From Jacaranda mimosifolia (Eukaryota; Streptophyta; Magnoliopsida; Lamiales; Bignoniaceae), in contig CM032128.1 in NCBI GenBank assembly GCA_018894105.1, positions 34,978,299-35,042,298 of the forward strand: DNA of 64,000 bases, written 5' to 3'. Of the stretch, positions 47,734 through 58,154 are shown piece after piece (the first letter of the stretch is position 1; every line of letters starts with the position of its first letter). The notes under the pieces were generated by a model. It was given only the letters and a program-made list of their open reading frames with translations. It searched no databases and had not been told where the DNA came from. Both the position numbers and the translations under genes were made by a program.

Positions 47734-48348
47734 TTAAATTCCTCTGTCATGGTGGCCGCGAGCGGCTTCACTATTTTGAAGCTGAATTTGTTTGTAAAAC
47801 TGAGCAATGAATTCTTCAGCCTTGGCGTCAATCATCTCATCTCCAGTAATGGCGTCGAACACCTCATCCGGATCTTCTTCTTCATCACTGCTATTATATA
47901 AATCTCCAAGGCTCGACGCCGACGCGTACTGGCTCAAGGTACTGCAGGAGGAGGAGGAAGGAAATGGAGATGCCGATGCCGATGCCGACGGGATGCTTCC
48001 TTCGACACTCTCGGCGGCCGACATCGGCGCCTTCGGTGACTGTGGTGTTTCCTGCAGGCACATTGGGCGCATTGCTCCCACTAGCTTCGTCCAATTGGCA
48101 TTTGAAGCCACACTCTTCTGTTTGGTAATTGTTTTTTTTGCCTCTTTCTCTCCTGGCCGTTTGCGCAGCATGTACAGTGCCGCTCTGATAATGCCAAACG
48201 GCCGGCGCTTCTTCTTCTTTTTCTCCACGTTGATCTGCGGCTTGACAAGTGCGGCGGTGGCGTGAGTCTCGTCGTCCGTAGGATCCGCAGCTATTTCCTT
48301 CACGTTTTTTCGGATGATGACGTCATTTTCCAGCACGAATTCCGTCAT
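47734..48348 (-). CDS. DUF761 domain protein (first copy)
   Basis: Intronless, 204 residues, ATG at 48346-48348. The basic N-terminal half contains EKKKKKRRPFGIIRAALYML followed by RKRPGEKEAKK. A Ser/Ala-rich low-complexity segment follows (SASASASPFPSSSSCSTLSQ), then an acidic stretch (SSDEEEDPDEVFD). The C-terminal motif DAKAEEFIAQFYKQIQLQ is the DUF761 signature, found in plant cotton-fibre-expressed and vascular-related proteins of unknown biochemical function. A TATATA-rich block at 48499-48510 is a candidate TATA box about 150 bases upstream. Confidence 0.87.
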   Translation of the reverse strand: MTEFVLENDVIIRKNVKEIAADPTDDETHATAALVKPQINVEKKKKKRRPFGIIRAALYMLRKRPGEKEAKKTITKQKSVASNANWTKLVGAMRPMCLQETPQSPKAPMSAAESVEGSIPSASASASPFPSSSSCSTLSQYASASSLGDLYNSSDEEEDPDEVFDAITGDEMIDAKAEEFIAQFYKQIQLQNSEAARGHHDRGI

Positions 48349-49430
48349 ATCTATTAATCGGATTTTTATTTTTTTAAATATATGTGTATTTCTGCGTTGT
48401 GTTTGCTCAAAGCCTCTCCCTGCAAATAGCAGGGCAGAGAAGCCGCAGCAGAGGCTTATCGCACGTGGCTTTGAAGCTTCCCTTTGAGGTCTTTATCATA
48501 TATATATATAGATATATATGAATATCAGCGCAATTAACCTTCAATTACTTCAGGCCCTTCATTGTACATGGCTATAAAAGTTAGAATATTCCTGAATTAG
48601 TTTTGCTAATGACCATATAGCCTATGTAATTTCAAGTTACTACCTCCAAAAATTATGTGGTTATGAGGGCTAAAATGGTGAATGTCATCATAGTAATATT
48701 TTTATCCTCGGAGGTAGCTTTTGGCATGGGGGGGAAAATGAATGAACCATAGTATTTTTCGTGGGTATTCTCGCAGAGGATGGTTTATATTCCATTGTGA
48801 GCCGATGGTGTATGGGCACCAATTAAACATAGGACTGGAAGTCCTTAATTTTCTATTTTTCTTTTATGTAAATATATATATATGTATCTATGTAGTATGT
48901 ATTATATATTTTTTATATGCATGTATTTTTGTGTATACATACACGCATACTTATTGGGTAATAAATCATTCCTAAGTGTAACTTGTTGTACTTTGGATCT
49001 TCTATTTCATCTCCTATTTTAATTTGTTGTATTTATGCTATGTGTATCTGATTATTTATCAATTATTTAAATTTTTATAAAAAAATATTTAATAAATATA
49101 TTACATATTCATAAAATAAAATAGGAGATGCAATAGAAAGTAAAATAGATGAATTAAAGTATTAAACTTAATTTTTCGAGCATAGATATAGTTGTAAAAT
49201 TTCGAGGAGGCCCAAAACACATTCTTCCCCTTTCGAAAAGCTTTATTTTCACATTAGATGCTCAGCCTGCAAATAATTGGGCCTGGCAAACCAGATCACT
49301 AACTATTTAACTAGGGCTGCCAGTGCCAATATGGTGGAATTTTTGAAACCGACACAAAGCCCATCTAATTTTAGGTTTTTTAATTGATTGAAATATTCGA
49401 TTCATTAAATTCGACTATAAATATTTATAG
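48349..49430. other. Promoter region and AT-rich stretch
   Basis: The right part (about 49312-49430) looks like one end of a hAT-like element (ACTAGGGCTGCCAGTG, then ATTCGATTCATTAAATTCGA) interrupted by the plastid-derived insertion. No coding gene. Confidence 0.4.
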
Positions 49431-49776
49431 GGCGAACGACGGGAATTGAACCCGCGCATGGTGGATTCACAATCCACTGCCTTGATCCACTTGGCTACAT
49501 CCGCCCCTCAACTATTTACTTTTAAATTATTTTAACTTTAAAATATTAAATTATTTTAATTTTATTTAAATTTTATTCAATTTTTCCATTTTTTTTTTAT
49601 AAATTATAAGACAAAAGATTGAATTTCGATTTATCTTCTTTCTTTTTTTTTTTCTGTAATGGAAAGAGGAAAAGTCTAGGTAAGTACAATACTACTAAAA
49701 AAATACTACTAATTTAAAAGAAAATAAAGGAGCAATAACCCCTCTTGATAGAACAAGAAAGAGTTTATTGAGGAAT
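49428..49776. mobile_element. NUPT: plastid trnH-psbA spacer inserted in nuclear DNA
   Basis: After trnH the sequence continues as the plastid trnH-psbA spacer: CTGTAATGGAAAGAGGAAAA, GTCTAGGTAAGTACAATACT, and the left arm and loop of the psbA 3' stem-loop (AAAGGAGCAATAACCCC, TCTTGATAGAACAAGAAA). Similarity stops inside the right arm near 49776 and no psbA coding sequence follows. The extent was set by recognition, not by alignment. Confidence 0.8.
49431..49505 (-). tRNA. trnH-GUG: tRNA-His (GUG), plastid type, inside a nuclear plastid insertion
   Basis: The minus strand reads GGCGGATGTAGCCAAGTGG onward, with anticodon loop TTGTGAA (anticodon 49468-49470), T-arm CGGGTTCAATTCCCG, and acceptor closing CGTTCGCC, including the encoded G at -1. 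The sequence is that of plastid trnH-GUG and appears intact across all stems. Because it sits in nuclear DNA it is most likely a transferred copy without a nuclear promoter, so its activity is doubtful. Confidence 0.93.
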
Positions 49777-51484
49777 TTGAAATTAAATAATTCCATTTTT
49801 CAAAGATCCAAACCAAATTTTAATAGTATTTTTTTACTAAATTAATAATCTTATATGTGTAATATTAATAAAAACTCTTAAATAAAATAAAGTGTATTAT
49901 GTTGGCCTAATACCCATACCTTACCATTTACATAGGCCTTAACCTTGGAAATATTAGTCCAAGAATAAAAGGCTATCCACAACAAAATTAGCACAATTGC
50001 TCATTCTTATATGAGAACAAAATTTTATGAACTAGTAGAGTTCCACTACAAGCATATATCTTTTATTTGTCTAATTCATATTTATTTCTTCTTCCTAGAT
50101 GATTTCTTTATTATTTTCATTAATAGAGAAGCCATTGGTATCTTTACATGATGATATTCTTAATTACATCTACAAACAAACAGTAAAATAAAGAGGAAAA
50201 AAACCATCGCATTGCTAAAAATATTTTACAAAAACTAGATGATGACTACTATGGATGTCAATTTCGGTTAAAATTCATGGACTCAACCCAATCCATATAA
50301 TTTTGGTTGGATAGGACTCAACATTTCACAAATAATTTGAATGGGTTGGATTTTAAATGAATTGTATCGAATTTAGATTCAATATGGGCTTTAACTGAGT
50401 TCAAAATTAATTCATTCAAAAATTTTAATTAATTTAATAAATCATATCATTATATTATAAAATTATATATTAAATCAACTCAATTCACCCATTTGCCACT
50501 ACTAATTTGGCTACTGACTAAATTAGGCTCTGATAGCTGTCCTAATATATGCGACAGACATTGCACGTTCCTACTAGTTACTTTTGATCAAAACTAGGTT
50601 GCTTACCTCACTAAACTCAATTTCAGGGCAAGTTTGGTGTTTTTCTTTTTCCACCCTCTTTTATCAGTACTTAAGTGCGTGGGATACAAGGGGTCAAAGT
50701 AGGGATCTAAACGAGTCGGACTCGATTTGAGCTCGAACACTTTTTGAGCCAGTATATTAGGCTCGTGAGTTGACTCAATTCATTTGCATTTCTAGATTAA
50801 AGTCAAAAAAAATTTCAATAATAAAAAATTATAAATATCTTTACACATTTCAAGTTCAAGAATAATGCATCGTAATGTGACAAGATACTGTAAAAAATTT
50901 AATTATAATCCACATTTCAAAATAAAAATAAGATGACAAAATTAACTGACATATTGAGATATTCTTTCTGTAAAAATAAATCAAAAATTATCGGATCATT
51001 TGTCAATCAAAAATAAATCAGCAATAAAAAATTAAACTTATAATAGAAATGAAGAACTCTCACATATAAATATCGTAAATTTTGAATTTAAAATCTCAAG
51101 AACTTGGAATTTTAATTTTACTGCTTACATGAAATTTTAGTAACTAGTGTGAGCAGGCAAATGGGCAGATAATTCTCCCACTTATCAGACCACTTGTACT
51201 TTGTAGTAGCTATGAGTTTTTCTGCCAAATGGGACCCAGAAAAGTGAAATAATTGGCATCTCATGTCCCAACACTGGAAACATATTGCAAATTTTCAACT
51301 TTGTGGGCGAGAAATTGTTGCAAAGTAGGGCCAATGAGGAATGGGAATTTGCCTGTTGGTTGGTGCATTGACACAGTTTGCCAGTTCATTTCCACTGTTT
51401 TGATTGTAATCCTGGTGGCAACATGGGCTCTCAACAGACTGCGCCCATTCGATTTTCGTGGGCCAATTTGTAGAAAATTACTTA
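49777..51484. other. Gene-free stretch
   Basis: Contains a probable short element at about 50245-50520 (GATGTCAATTTCGG to CCATTTGCCAC) and a short relative of the GAGCTCGAG element at about 50705-50800. No gene is supported; an ORF at 51253-51630 runs into family B sequence and is not believable. Confidence 0.4.
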
Positions 51485-51982
51485 GAGAATGTTTGGTTAT
51501 ATTTTTTCTGTGTGATTTTAATATGTGTTCTGAAAGAATAAACGCTGAAAGTAATATTGAAGAATGTGAAAGTTGTATTGGAAAATGTAATGAATTTTTT
51601 ATTATATTTTGGAGAATAGTTAAAAATTGATTTTGGAGAATTTTGATGTGTTTGTTTATGTTTTGGGGTGATATATTTTTTATAGTAGCAGTCAAATCAA
51701 TACTTTTTTATTAAATTTTTTAGATGAAAGTGGAATTGAGTGCTTTTTTATTATTAGAATAATAATAAAATATATATAATGTTTATATATAATATATGTA
51801 TGTATATATTAAAAAATGGGAAAGTTTTTGGGATAATGAAAAATAAAAAATGATATTTTGGGAAAAAAAATTTTGCTTTTTTTTTGTCGGGGGAGTGTTG
51901 GGGGGGGGGGGGGGATGAGGGTATATTTGATCATATTTCCTCAAAATAATTTTATTTTAGGAAAACATAATCAAACATGCCC
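51485..51982. mobile_element. TIR element, family B copy 4
   Basis: Flanked by TTA (51482-51484 and 51983-51985). Ends GAGAATGTTTGGTTATATTTT and the inverted GGGCATGTTTGATTATGTTTT. The interior carries the family core (TATAGTAGCAGTCAAATCAA) in reverse orientation to copies 1 and 3. A run of 14 G lies near 51900. Confidence 0.72.
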
Positions 51983-51985
51983 TTA

Positions 51986-53109
51986 GGAATTTTGCCCTTT
52001 CACTTATAGGTAAAAAATTTTTAACACTCAATGATTAATATATTTATCATTTGAGTTGATTTGGTTTAACCGAACTTTCACTAGAAGGATCGCCGAATCT
52101 TACCCTATTAATTTTAATGATGTGAACGTTGCTTGTGCAGTATTTTTATGACATATTTATCAAATTAACACAATTATAAACAAAATATTTTTAAGTTTTA
52201 TTTTCAATGTATTTTTTCATTTGAGTCAAATTGGCCTAACTAGACTTTCACTAGACGGATCGAACAATCTTAATCATCAATTATGATGATGTGAATATTA
52301 CGAATTATGCTATATACTTATTGTATTATTGTCAAATAACACTACTCTATATAAATTTCCACTTTTTACTTATAAACTCTTGAACACCTTTTATTTTCTT
52401 AAACTTATTTACGTCTGAATCGACTTATAAAGTGTCTGAAAAATATTCTTTCGATCCATCCTAATACCTCTAATTTGTGTTTATGTTATTAGCTAATCCA
52501 ATAAACATCTATCCAACCCCTTTATTTCGTAAATCCAACCGTTAATCTCATAAGTATCTTTTCCCTAACTACTCAAAATCACCCTAATTTTAGATATTAT
52601 TTTTGAAGTATAGCAATTTTTTCAAAATAATATTTCTCTATTCCCAAATCAGAATCTTGTCTTGGAAGATTTCTTCCATGTGAACTTATTTATTTCCTCT
52701 CATTATTATTTTAAATAAACTTGTTGTTTGATTGGTGCACCACACTTTCTGCTAAATTTCCTCTGACCCCGCTCTGTCCCTTTCATCCGGTCTTCCTCTA
52801 AAGATTAATTAAAATTCATAAACTTGGACAGTTGTTTACATTGAAAATTAAGATTAATTATACATCTAAACACAATTACTTGGTTGTTGCCAGTAGTGTT
52901 TGAAAGAAATTCTGATCTTATAAAATAATTTCAGGTGCTTATTTAAAAGTTCAAGCGCATCTTAGGATTCGGTTTTCTGTGACCAGAACTATTAATCACG
53001 ACAAAAATAATGATTAGAAAGAAAGAAAGAACCTCTCGCTTTCACATTTTAAATCGACACATAATTTTATACAATGATTGAAAAAAATAAAAATAGTACA
53101 TAGATTTAA
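51986..53109. other. Gene-free stretch with a diverged tandem repeat
   Basis: Two units at about 52055-52170 and 52220-52350 share GACTTTCACTAGA(C/A)GGATCG-type words followed by AATCTTA and GATGATGTGAA. No coding gene. Confidence 0.45.
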
Positions 53110-53470
53110 AGCATGTTTAGTTAAATTTATTTTGACGTCTTATAAGCTTTCACATTTTATAAAATATTTTTAAAATTTTAAAATTTTAAGTTTTATTTCA
53201 AAAATAAGTTCTTTAAATGTTTGAATAAAATAAGATTTTAAAGTTTATAAGATGTTACTGAAGATAATTTTATAATTAAAGTAATTAAAATCAAAGAAAT
53301 CCGTTCATATCTTAAAACTAAGATGCGAACTCTTACTTTCTTTAAAAAAAATTATAAAACCATAATATCACATTTTAAAAACTTATTAGCTCATTTTTTA
53401 AAAAATTATCAAATAATTTATCACATCTGATAAAATATTTAGAGGAATTTAGAAGTTTAATCAAGCACTC
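53110..53470. mobile_element. MITE family C copy 2 (degenerate)
   Basis: The left end GCATGTTTAGTTAAATTTAT follows TAA. The interior shares CTTATAAGCTTTCACATTT, AAATAAGATTTTAAAGTTTA and AATTATTAAAA-type words with 5941-6322. The right boundary is unclear. Confidence 0.5.
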
Positions 53471-55352
53471 TCTCGTTAGAGCTCGTTATTATCTTGATCA
53501 GTGTGATGTTATTTAATTGTAAAATCTGTAACTTTTTTTTTTTTTATTTATACACACACTTATATCAGGAGTATATTCGAACTCGAATTTCTGACTTTCA
53601 CATTATATGAAAGACTTATACCACTAAATTAGTCGGCTTGAAAACCCTGTAGCTTAAGAACAAAGGAATACATAAATTAGTTATCAAGAGTTTACTTCTT
53701 CCAAGTCTTCGACCTTTATTTCAGGGATTTTCCGCATATGAACATATAATAAAAATGAGAAAAATGAAATGTGAAAGCAACATCATAACCAAACCTCAAG
53801 AAATTGAGTGTTTACCTGGGCCCTTTTCCAAATCATTGCTCGATATCCGTATTCCCGAACATGCCCTTGTCATCTTCCTACCAGTGACAATTTACCTACA
53901 AAGGAATAAATCTGGCTACAAATGTCATGGAACCCATATATTTCGAACCAAAGAGTAGAGTTGAAACCCAAGCCAAGCAAAGGTGAATTGTGGCGAGTTA
54001 GCCAAAGATACCTTTATGCGCAAATAATTTAAAAGATAATTTTTCTTTTTTCTACTTTAAAAGTAAAGTAAGTCCAAGAACTTACTTCAAAAGATTTGCA
54101 TTCTATACTTTGTTGCCAATAACAGCACAATATCACCCTTCGTTTTTCGATTTAAATTCTCTATTACATTCTTTATTTCATTTTTTATTTTATTTTATTA
54201 ATATATGACATGTATATTAAATATTTTTTTATAAAAATAATTGATCGAGAATCAAATACACTTAGAAGAAATACAGTAAGTTGAAATAGAGAATGAAATA
54301 GGGAATAAAATAGAGAATCCAAAGTGTTTAGGCCTAAATTGATTGTGTTTTTATTCTCATTTTCTATTTTCATTATTTTAGAATATATTTTCATGTTATT
54401 ATTGTTTTGCATTTGGAAATGAAAATGTGATTAGATAAAAATTGTGAAAATTTTAAAAAAAAGATAAATTAAAAATAATATTTTAATATAATAGTATTAC
54501 TCATTATTATTTAATTGATTGTTGGTCCCATTATCTTGAGAAGATAGAAAAAGAAATAATTATTTAATAAATTAATGGATGATGATGATGTGATGAAAAC
54601 TTAGTATTAAATTTTATTTGGTCTCATTGTCTTGGAATGATAGAAAAAATTAATATTTAATTAGTTAGTGAATTTTAATTATTTTTAAATGAATAGGTAT
54701 TACAGATTTTTTATAGGTATGAAAATGAAAATGGATTACTTTTATTGAAAATTGTACAAATAATAGCGTTTGCTGTTTTTGAAATAATGTAAAATAAGAA
54801 AATAGTACTCTAGAACACAACCAATCCATCACTTATTTCCTCGTATTCTTTTTGTGCCATCTAAATTTTATATTTTAATTGATAATTAAATTTCAAGTAA
54901 ACAGAATAAAAAATATTTCATTACTTCAAACACCTGAATGTGCATTATGTATATTTAATTTATATCTATAAAATAAAATACCAACTAAAATAGGGCATCA
55001 AAATATTTTAGCGTGTACTTACCATTGCTTCCATTATTGTTCTGAGCCAGGGGTACTTTGGTAAAAATAAACTCCCGCGGTCCGCGTGCAGGCTTTGTCT
55101 GCAGTTTCCACCGCGCAAACTGACATCAACAATTTACAGCACTTTAATCAACACATGCAGCCGAAAACCATCTTCTCTTCCACTATACCGCGTAACGTTG
55201 CCAGCAATAAACAAATTCCACCTATATATATAATACTTACTTTGCCAACTTCCATTCCCACAAAATCCTTCAGAAAGGCAAACAACTTTCTATCAGCTTC
55301 CCCATTGTCTACCGATCTGAAGTATATTCTTCAAAACCTGCAGAAAATAAAA
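53471..55352. other. Gene-free stretch and promoter of the second DUF761 gene
   Basis: AT-rich. It includes the TATA box noted below. The ORF upstream of 55353 is in frame with the DUF761 frame but lies partly upstream of that TATA box, so it is not taken as coding. Confidence 0.45.
55223..55233 (+). promoter_or_regulatory. TATA box of the second DUF761 gene
   Basis: TATATATATAA lies 120-130 bases upstream of the ATG at 55353. Its place argues against the longer in-frame ORF that starts at 55086. Confidence 0.5.
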
Positions 55353-55907
55353 ATGTACATGCTAGAAAAGCCAACAAAAATGTCGAAAAAGAGCTCACTC
55401 ATTGCTCGTAAAGCTTGGAACATCCTCCGCCTCGCTCTGCTGTGGGCTAGGAGAGGAGGCCTGTTCAGAAACAGACACGTCATCAGTTTAAGCGTGTTCG
55501 GCAAGGTAATCAGAAAGCTCCTCCACTCGAACAAGCCGCGCGGCGCCCTCGCTTATGGCGACCGTGAGTTCTCGTTCGACGATACCCCCATTATACACGT
55601 GAAAATGCATCGTCCTTCTTCGCTGCGCTTCAAATTGCCGCACATTCCATGCATCAAGCCGCAAGTAGATTTCGACTATGATTTCGAGAATGATGAAGAT
55701 ATAATTATTAGTGAGGATGAAATGTGGTGCGGTGCAGATGATGCGCAGAGGATGAGTTTCTTGAAGGATGTCGAGGAGGAGGAGGAGGAGGAGGAAATGA
55801 ATGGGGATTGCGATGAGGGAATTGATTTGAAGGCGGAGCAGTTTATAGCTAAGTTTTATGAGCAAATGAAGCTACAAAGACAGATATCGTATCTACAGTA
55901 CAAATGA
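55353..55907 (+). CDS. DUF761 domain protein (second copy)
   Basis: Intronless, 184 residues from ATG 55353. The basic N-terminal part (SKKSSLIARKAWNILRLALL, WARRGGLF, SVFGKVIRKLLHS) is followed by a central region and a strongly acidic stretch with eight consecutive Glu. It ends with the DUF761 signature GIDLKAEQFIAKFYEQMKLQ. It resembles the first copy in order of regions (basic helix, linker, acidic, DUF761) but little in sequence outside the motif. The biochemical function is unknown. The frame stays open upstream to 55086, but the TATA box at 55223 favours this start. Confidence 0.85.
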   Translation: MYMLEKPTKMSKKSSLIARKAWNILRLALLWARRGGLFRNRHVISLSVFGKVIRKLLHSNKPRGALAYGDREFSFDDTPIIHVKMHRPSSLRFKLPHIPCIKPQVDFDYDFENDEDIIISEDEMWCGADDAQRMSFLKDVEEEEEEEEMNGDCDEGIDLKAEQFIAKFYEQMKLQRQISYLQYK

Positions 55908-56035
55908 AATTTTCAAAAGAGACTCCAGTTAATCGTACTCCTATGCTGCATACATTACATGATTCCGTTGTGCATACACATTTTATTTCATATTTGTTTG
56001 CACTGAGACATTTTTTGGTAGATTCCCGAGAAGCA

Positions 56036-56036
<1 letters not shown>

Positions 56037-56078
<42 letters not shown>

Positions 56079-56079
56079 A
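56037..56079. repeat. (AC)n(AT)n compound microsatellite
   Basis: Runs of CA and then TA in the 3' flank of the second DUF761 gene. Confidence 0.9.
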
Positions 56080-56165
56080 GGAATAAGAGCTGGAATGCCG
56101 TTGGTCCCTTGGAATTAATAATATTCATAAATTAGTTTTACAATGTGTAGCAACAAATTATGGGG

Positions 56166-56635
56166 AAAAGTATTACTTCTTTTTTTTTTTCTTTCTGAAA
56201 CTAAAACCAAATTTTTTATTAACGAGATAAATCAGCTTCCAACATAGAAACAATGAAATGAGGAGGATCATCCCTCCAAACTCCTTGATCAGCTAAAGAA
56301 CCCGACGCTCTAGCAATAACATGAACAACAGAATTCGCAAATCGCTTCACAAATTGAACTCGAAGATTGTCAATCTCTTCTTTTAATTGCCTACAGTCTT
56401 CAATAATAGATCTAAGGTCAGATGAAATATCGTCTTCTCTGTTTATAGCATTGACAAGTTCCTGAGAATCCAACTCCACTATCACTTGATCCATTTCTGA
56501 TTGTTTAATCCAGCTCAATGCTTCTCTTATACCCAAACCCTCTGGCATATTTGCTTCCAAAACTCCTGAATTTTTTATATCCAACACAAGAATTTTCCAT
56601 TGTGATCCCTTGCAACCCATCCCAAAAGTATTACT
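56166..56635 (-). mobile_element. 5'-truncated LINE insertion (RNase H domain) with poly(A) and target-site duplication
   Basis: The minus strand codes an uninterrupted RNase H-like (RVT_3) fragment: LGIREALSWIKQSEMDQVIV, ELDSQELVNAINRED, IIEDCRQLKEEIDNLRVQFV, KRFANSVVHVIARA, DQGVWRDDPPHFI. The 3' end is marked by a poly-T run on the plus strand (56179-56190). A perfect 12-base duplication AAAAGTATTACT flanks it (56166-56177 and 56624-56635). A third copy of the same word is at 56660-56671. The intact frame suggests a fairly young insertion; no reverse transcriptase is present. Confidence 0.87.
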
Positions 56636-58154
56636 AGAGAATTTTTATTTCCTGCTTCCAAAAGTATTACTATTATTAAAAAGTGGAGAGGGTGGGATCT
56701 GGGGAGACAAGAAGAAAGGCTTTAACTTCATTTTCCCAAACTAGAGAAAGAAAAAGATTATTTTAAATAATAACCAAGCCAGAGAAGGGAAAAGCTTCAG
56801 ATGGAAATTGATGCTTTGATTAGCTCAATGCATGAATTTCTTCTTTGGTATAAACAACAATGCACACATTCAGTTCCATTTGGATGGTTATTTAACTTCC
56901 ATTTCCCAGCAAATCTGAACAATTCTTGTGAATTTCAAAAGGAAATAATTCAGAAATATGGCATATAAGAGAGGAAGGGGGGGGGGGGGATGGGATATGA
57001 CTACAAATAATTGAGGTTGTAAATTAGCAAAAGTCAGAAGAACCAACAAAATCGTTGCCTCAACTCTCAAATGCAATGCTAAGTAGGAGTCTTACCTTTT
57101 TAAGCATCAAACTCCAAGGCATTCATCCATCATAAGAAATTGAAAACTTAGTGGAAAAGCGAGGGAGAGGAAGATCAAGAGGCAAGTATTTGTCTATCTT
57201 CCACCAGAACAGTAAGTAGCACCTTCAATGGTGAAATTACAGTCGAAGGTTATAATAATACCTTCCTATGTTACAGAAGAAATGGATATAGCAGCAAAAG
57301 TCTAAATGTTTTGGTCATTAGAAATATATTGATGTTCAAAATTTGTCTTTGACTACAATCCCTTTCACCCAAGGTACTCAAGTTGGCAGATATGCAAAAA
57401 CTACCCAGCGTTCTATCAGTAATTCATACTTACAATTGGAAAAAAAATACCATTTTCTTGTAAAAGCTCGAATAGAGAAAAGAAACAAAATTTACTTCAT
57501 CCAAGGATCACGAAGCACACAGGTTGGCTTGGCAAAATCAAATATGTATTCCAGTTGTGTATGCAGAACTTCTATTAAGAACATCTCCGCATCAACTTTT
57601 CATCTCAGCCCACTGAGTTGCCTGTTTTCCTGCACCTAACTGCTGATCTGTAAAATTCCAATCCTCTTTAGCAAATAAAAAATATTCCAATTCATCTTCT
57701 TATTAAAAATTATGACCGGATATGACAAATGATGCTTTCTTCGACCTGAGATTCACATTTTGACTGATACAACACAACATGCACTCATTCCTGATTGAGA
57801 TCATACTATTTTCATTAAAATGCTTAACAAATTCTTTTGCCTCTCAATGTCAATAGCACAAGCTTAAATTAACAATCGATGATATTTCGCTACAACCTAT
57901 CACATAACTGAAGCTTCCTTTAAATAAACCAGTCAACCCAAACTTTTAACACTTTGACCCAATCAGGGTTTTAAAATCCCTCCCACACACCCCCACACCC
58001 CTTTCAAAAAAAAAACCAAAAACAAAAGAGTCATATGTGAAAAAAGAATCCAATCTGATAACCGAAATTCTAAAAACAATGGCAACATCAGAGGATATCA
58101 CAAATTCCATACCTTGAAACTTTTGAATTACCTCATCTGTCAACTGCAATAATC
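56636..58154. other. Intergenic and 3' region of CTP synthase
   Basis: A G-run lies near 56979-56989. No coding gene was seen; short ORFs look random. Confidence 0.45.

Noticed and set aside
51253..51630. 125-codon ORF in both orientations
   Set aside because: It overlaps the family B MITE from 51485 and has no recognised domain; opposite-strand ORFs of equal length suggest chance.
55086..55352. N-terminal extension of the second DUF761 protein
   Set aside because: The in-frame extension begins upstream of the TATA box at 55223 and has no family-like sequence, so the start at 55353 is preferred.
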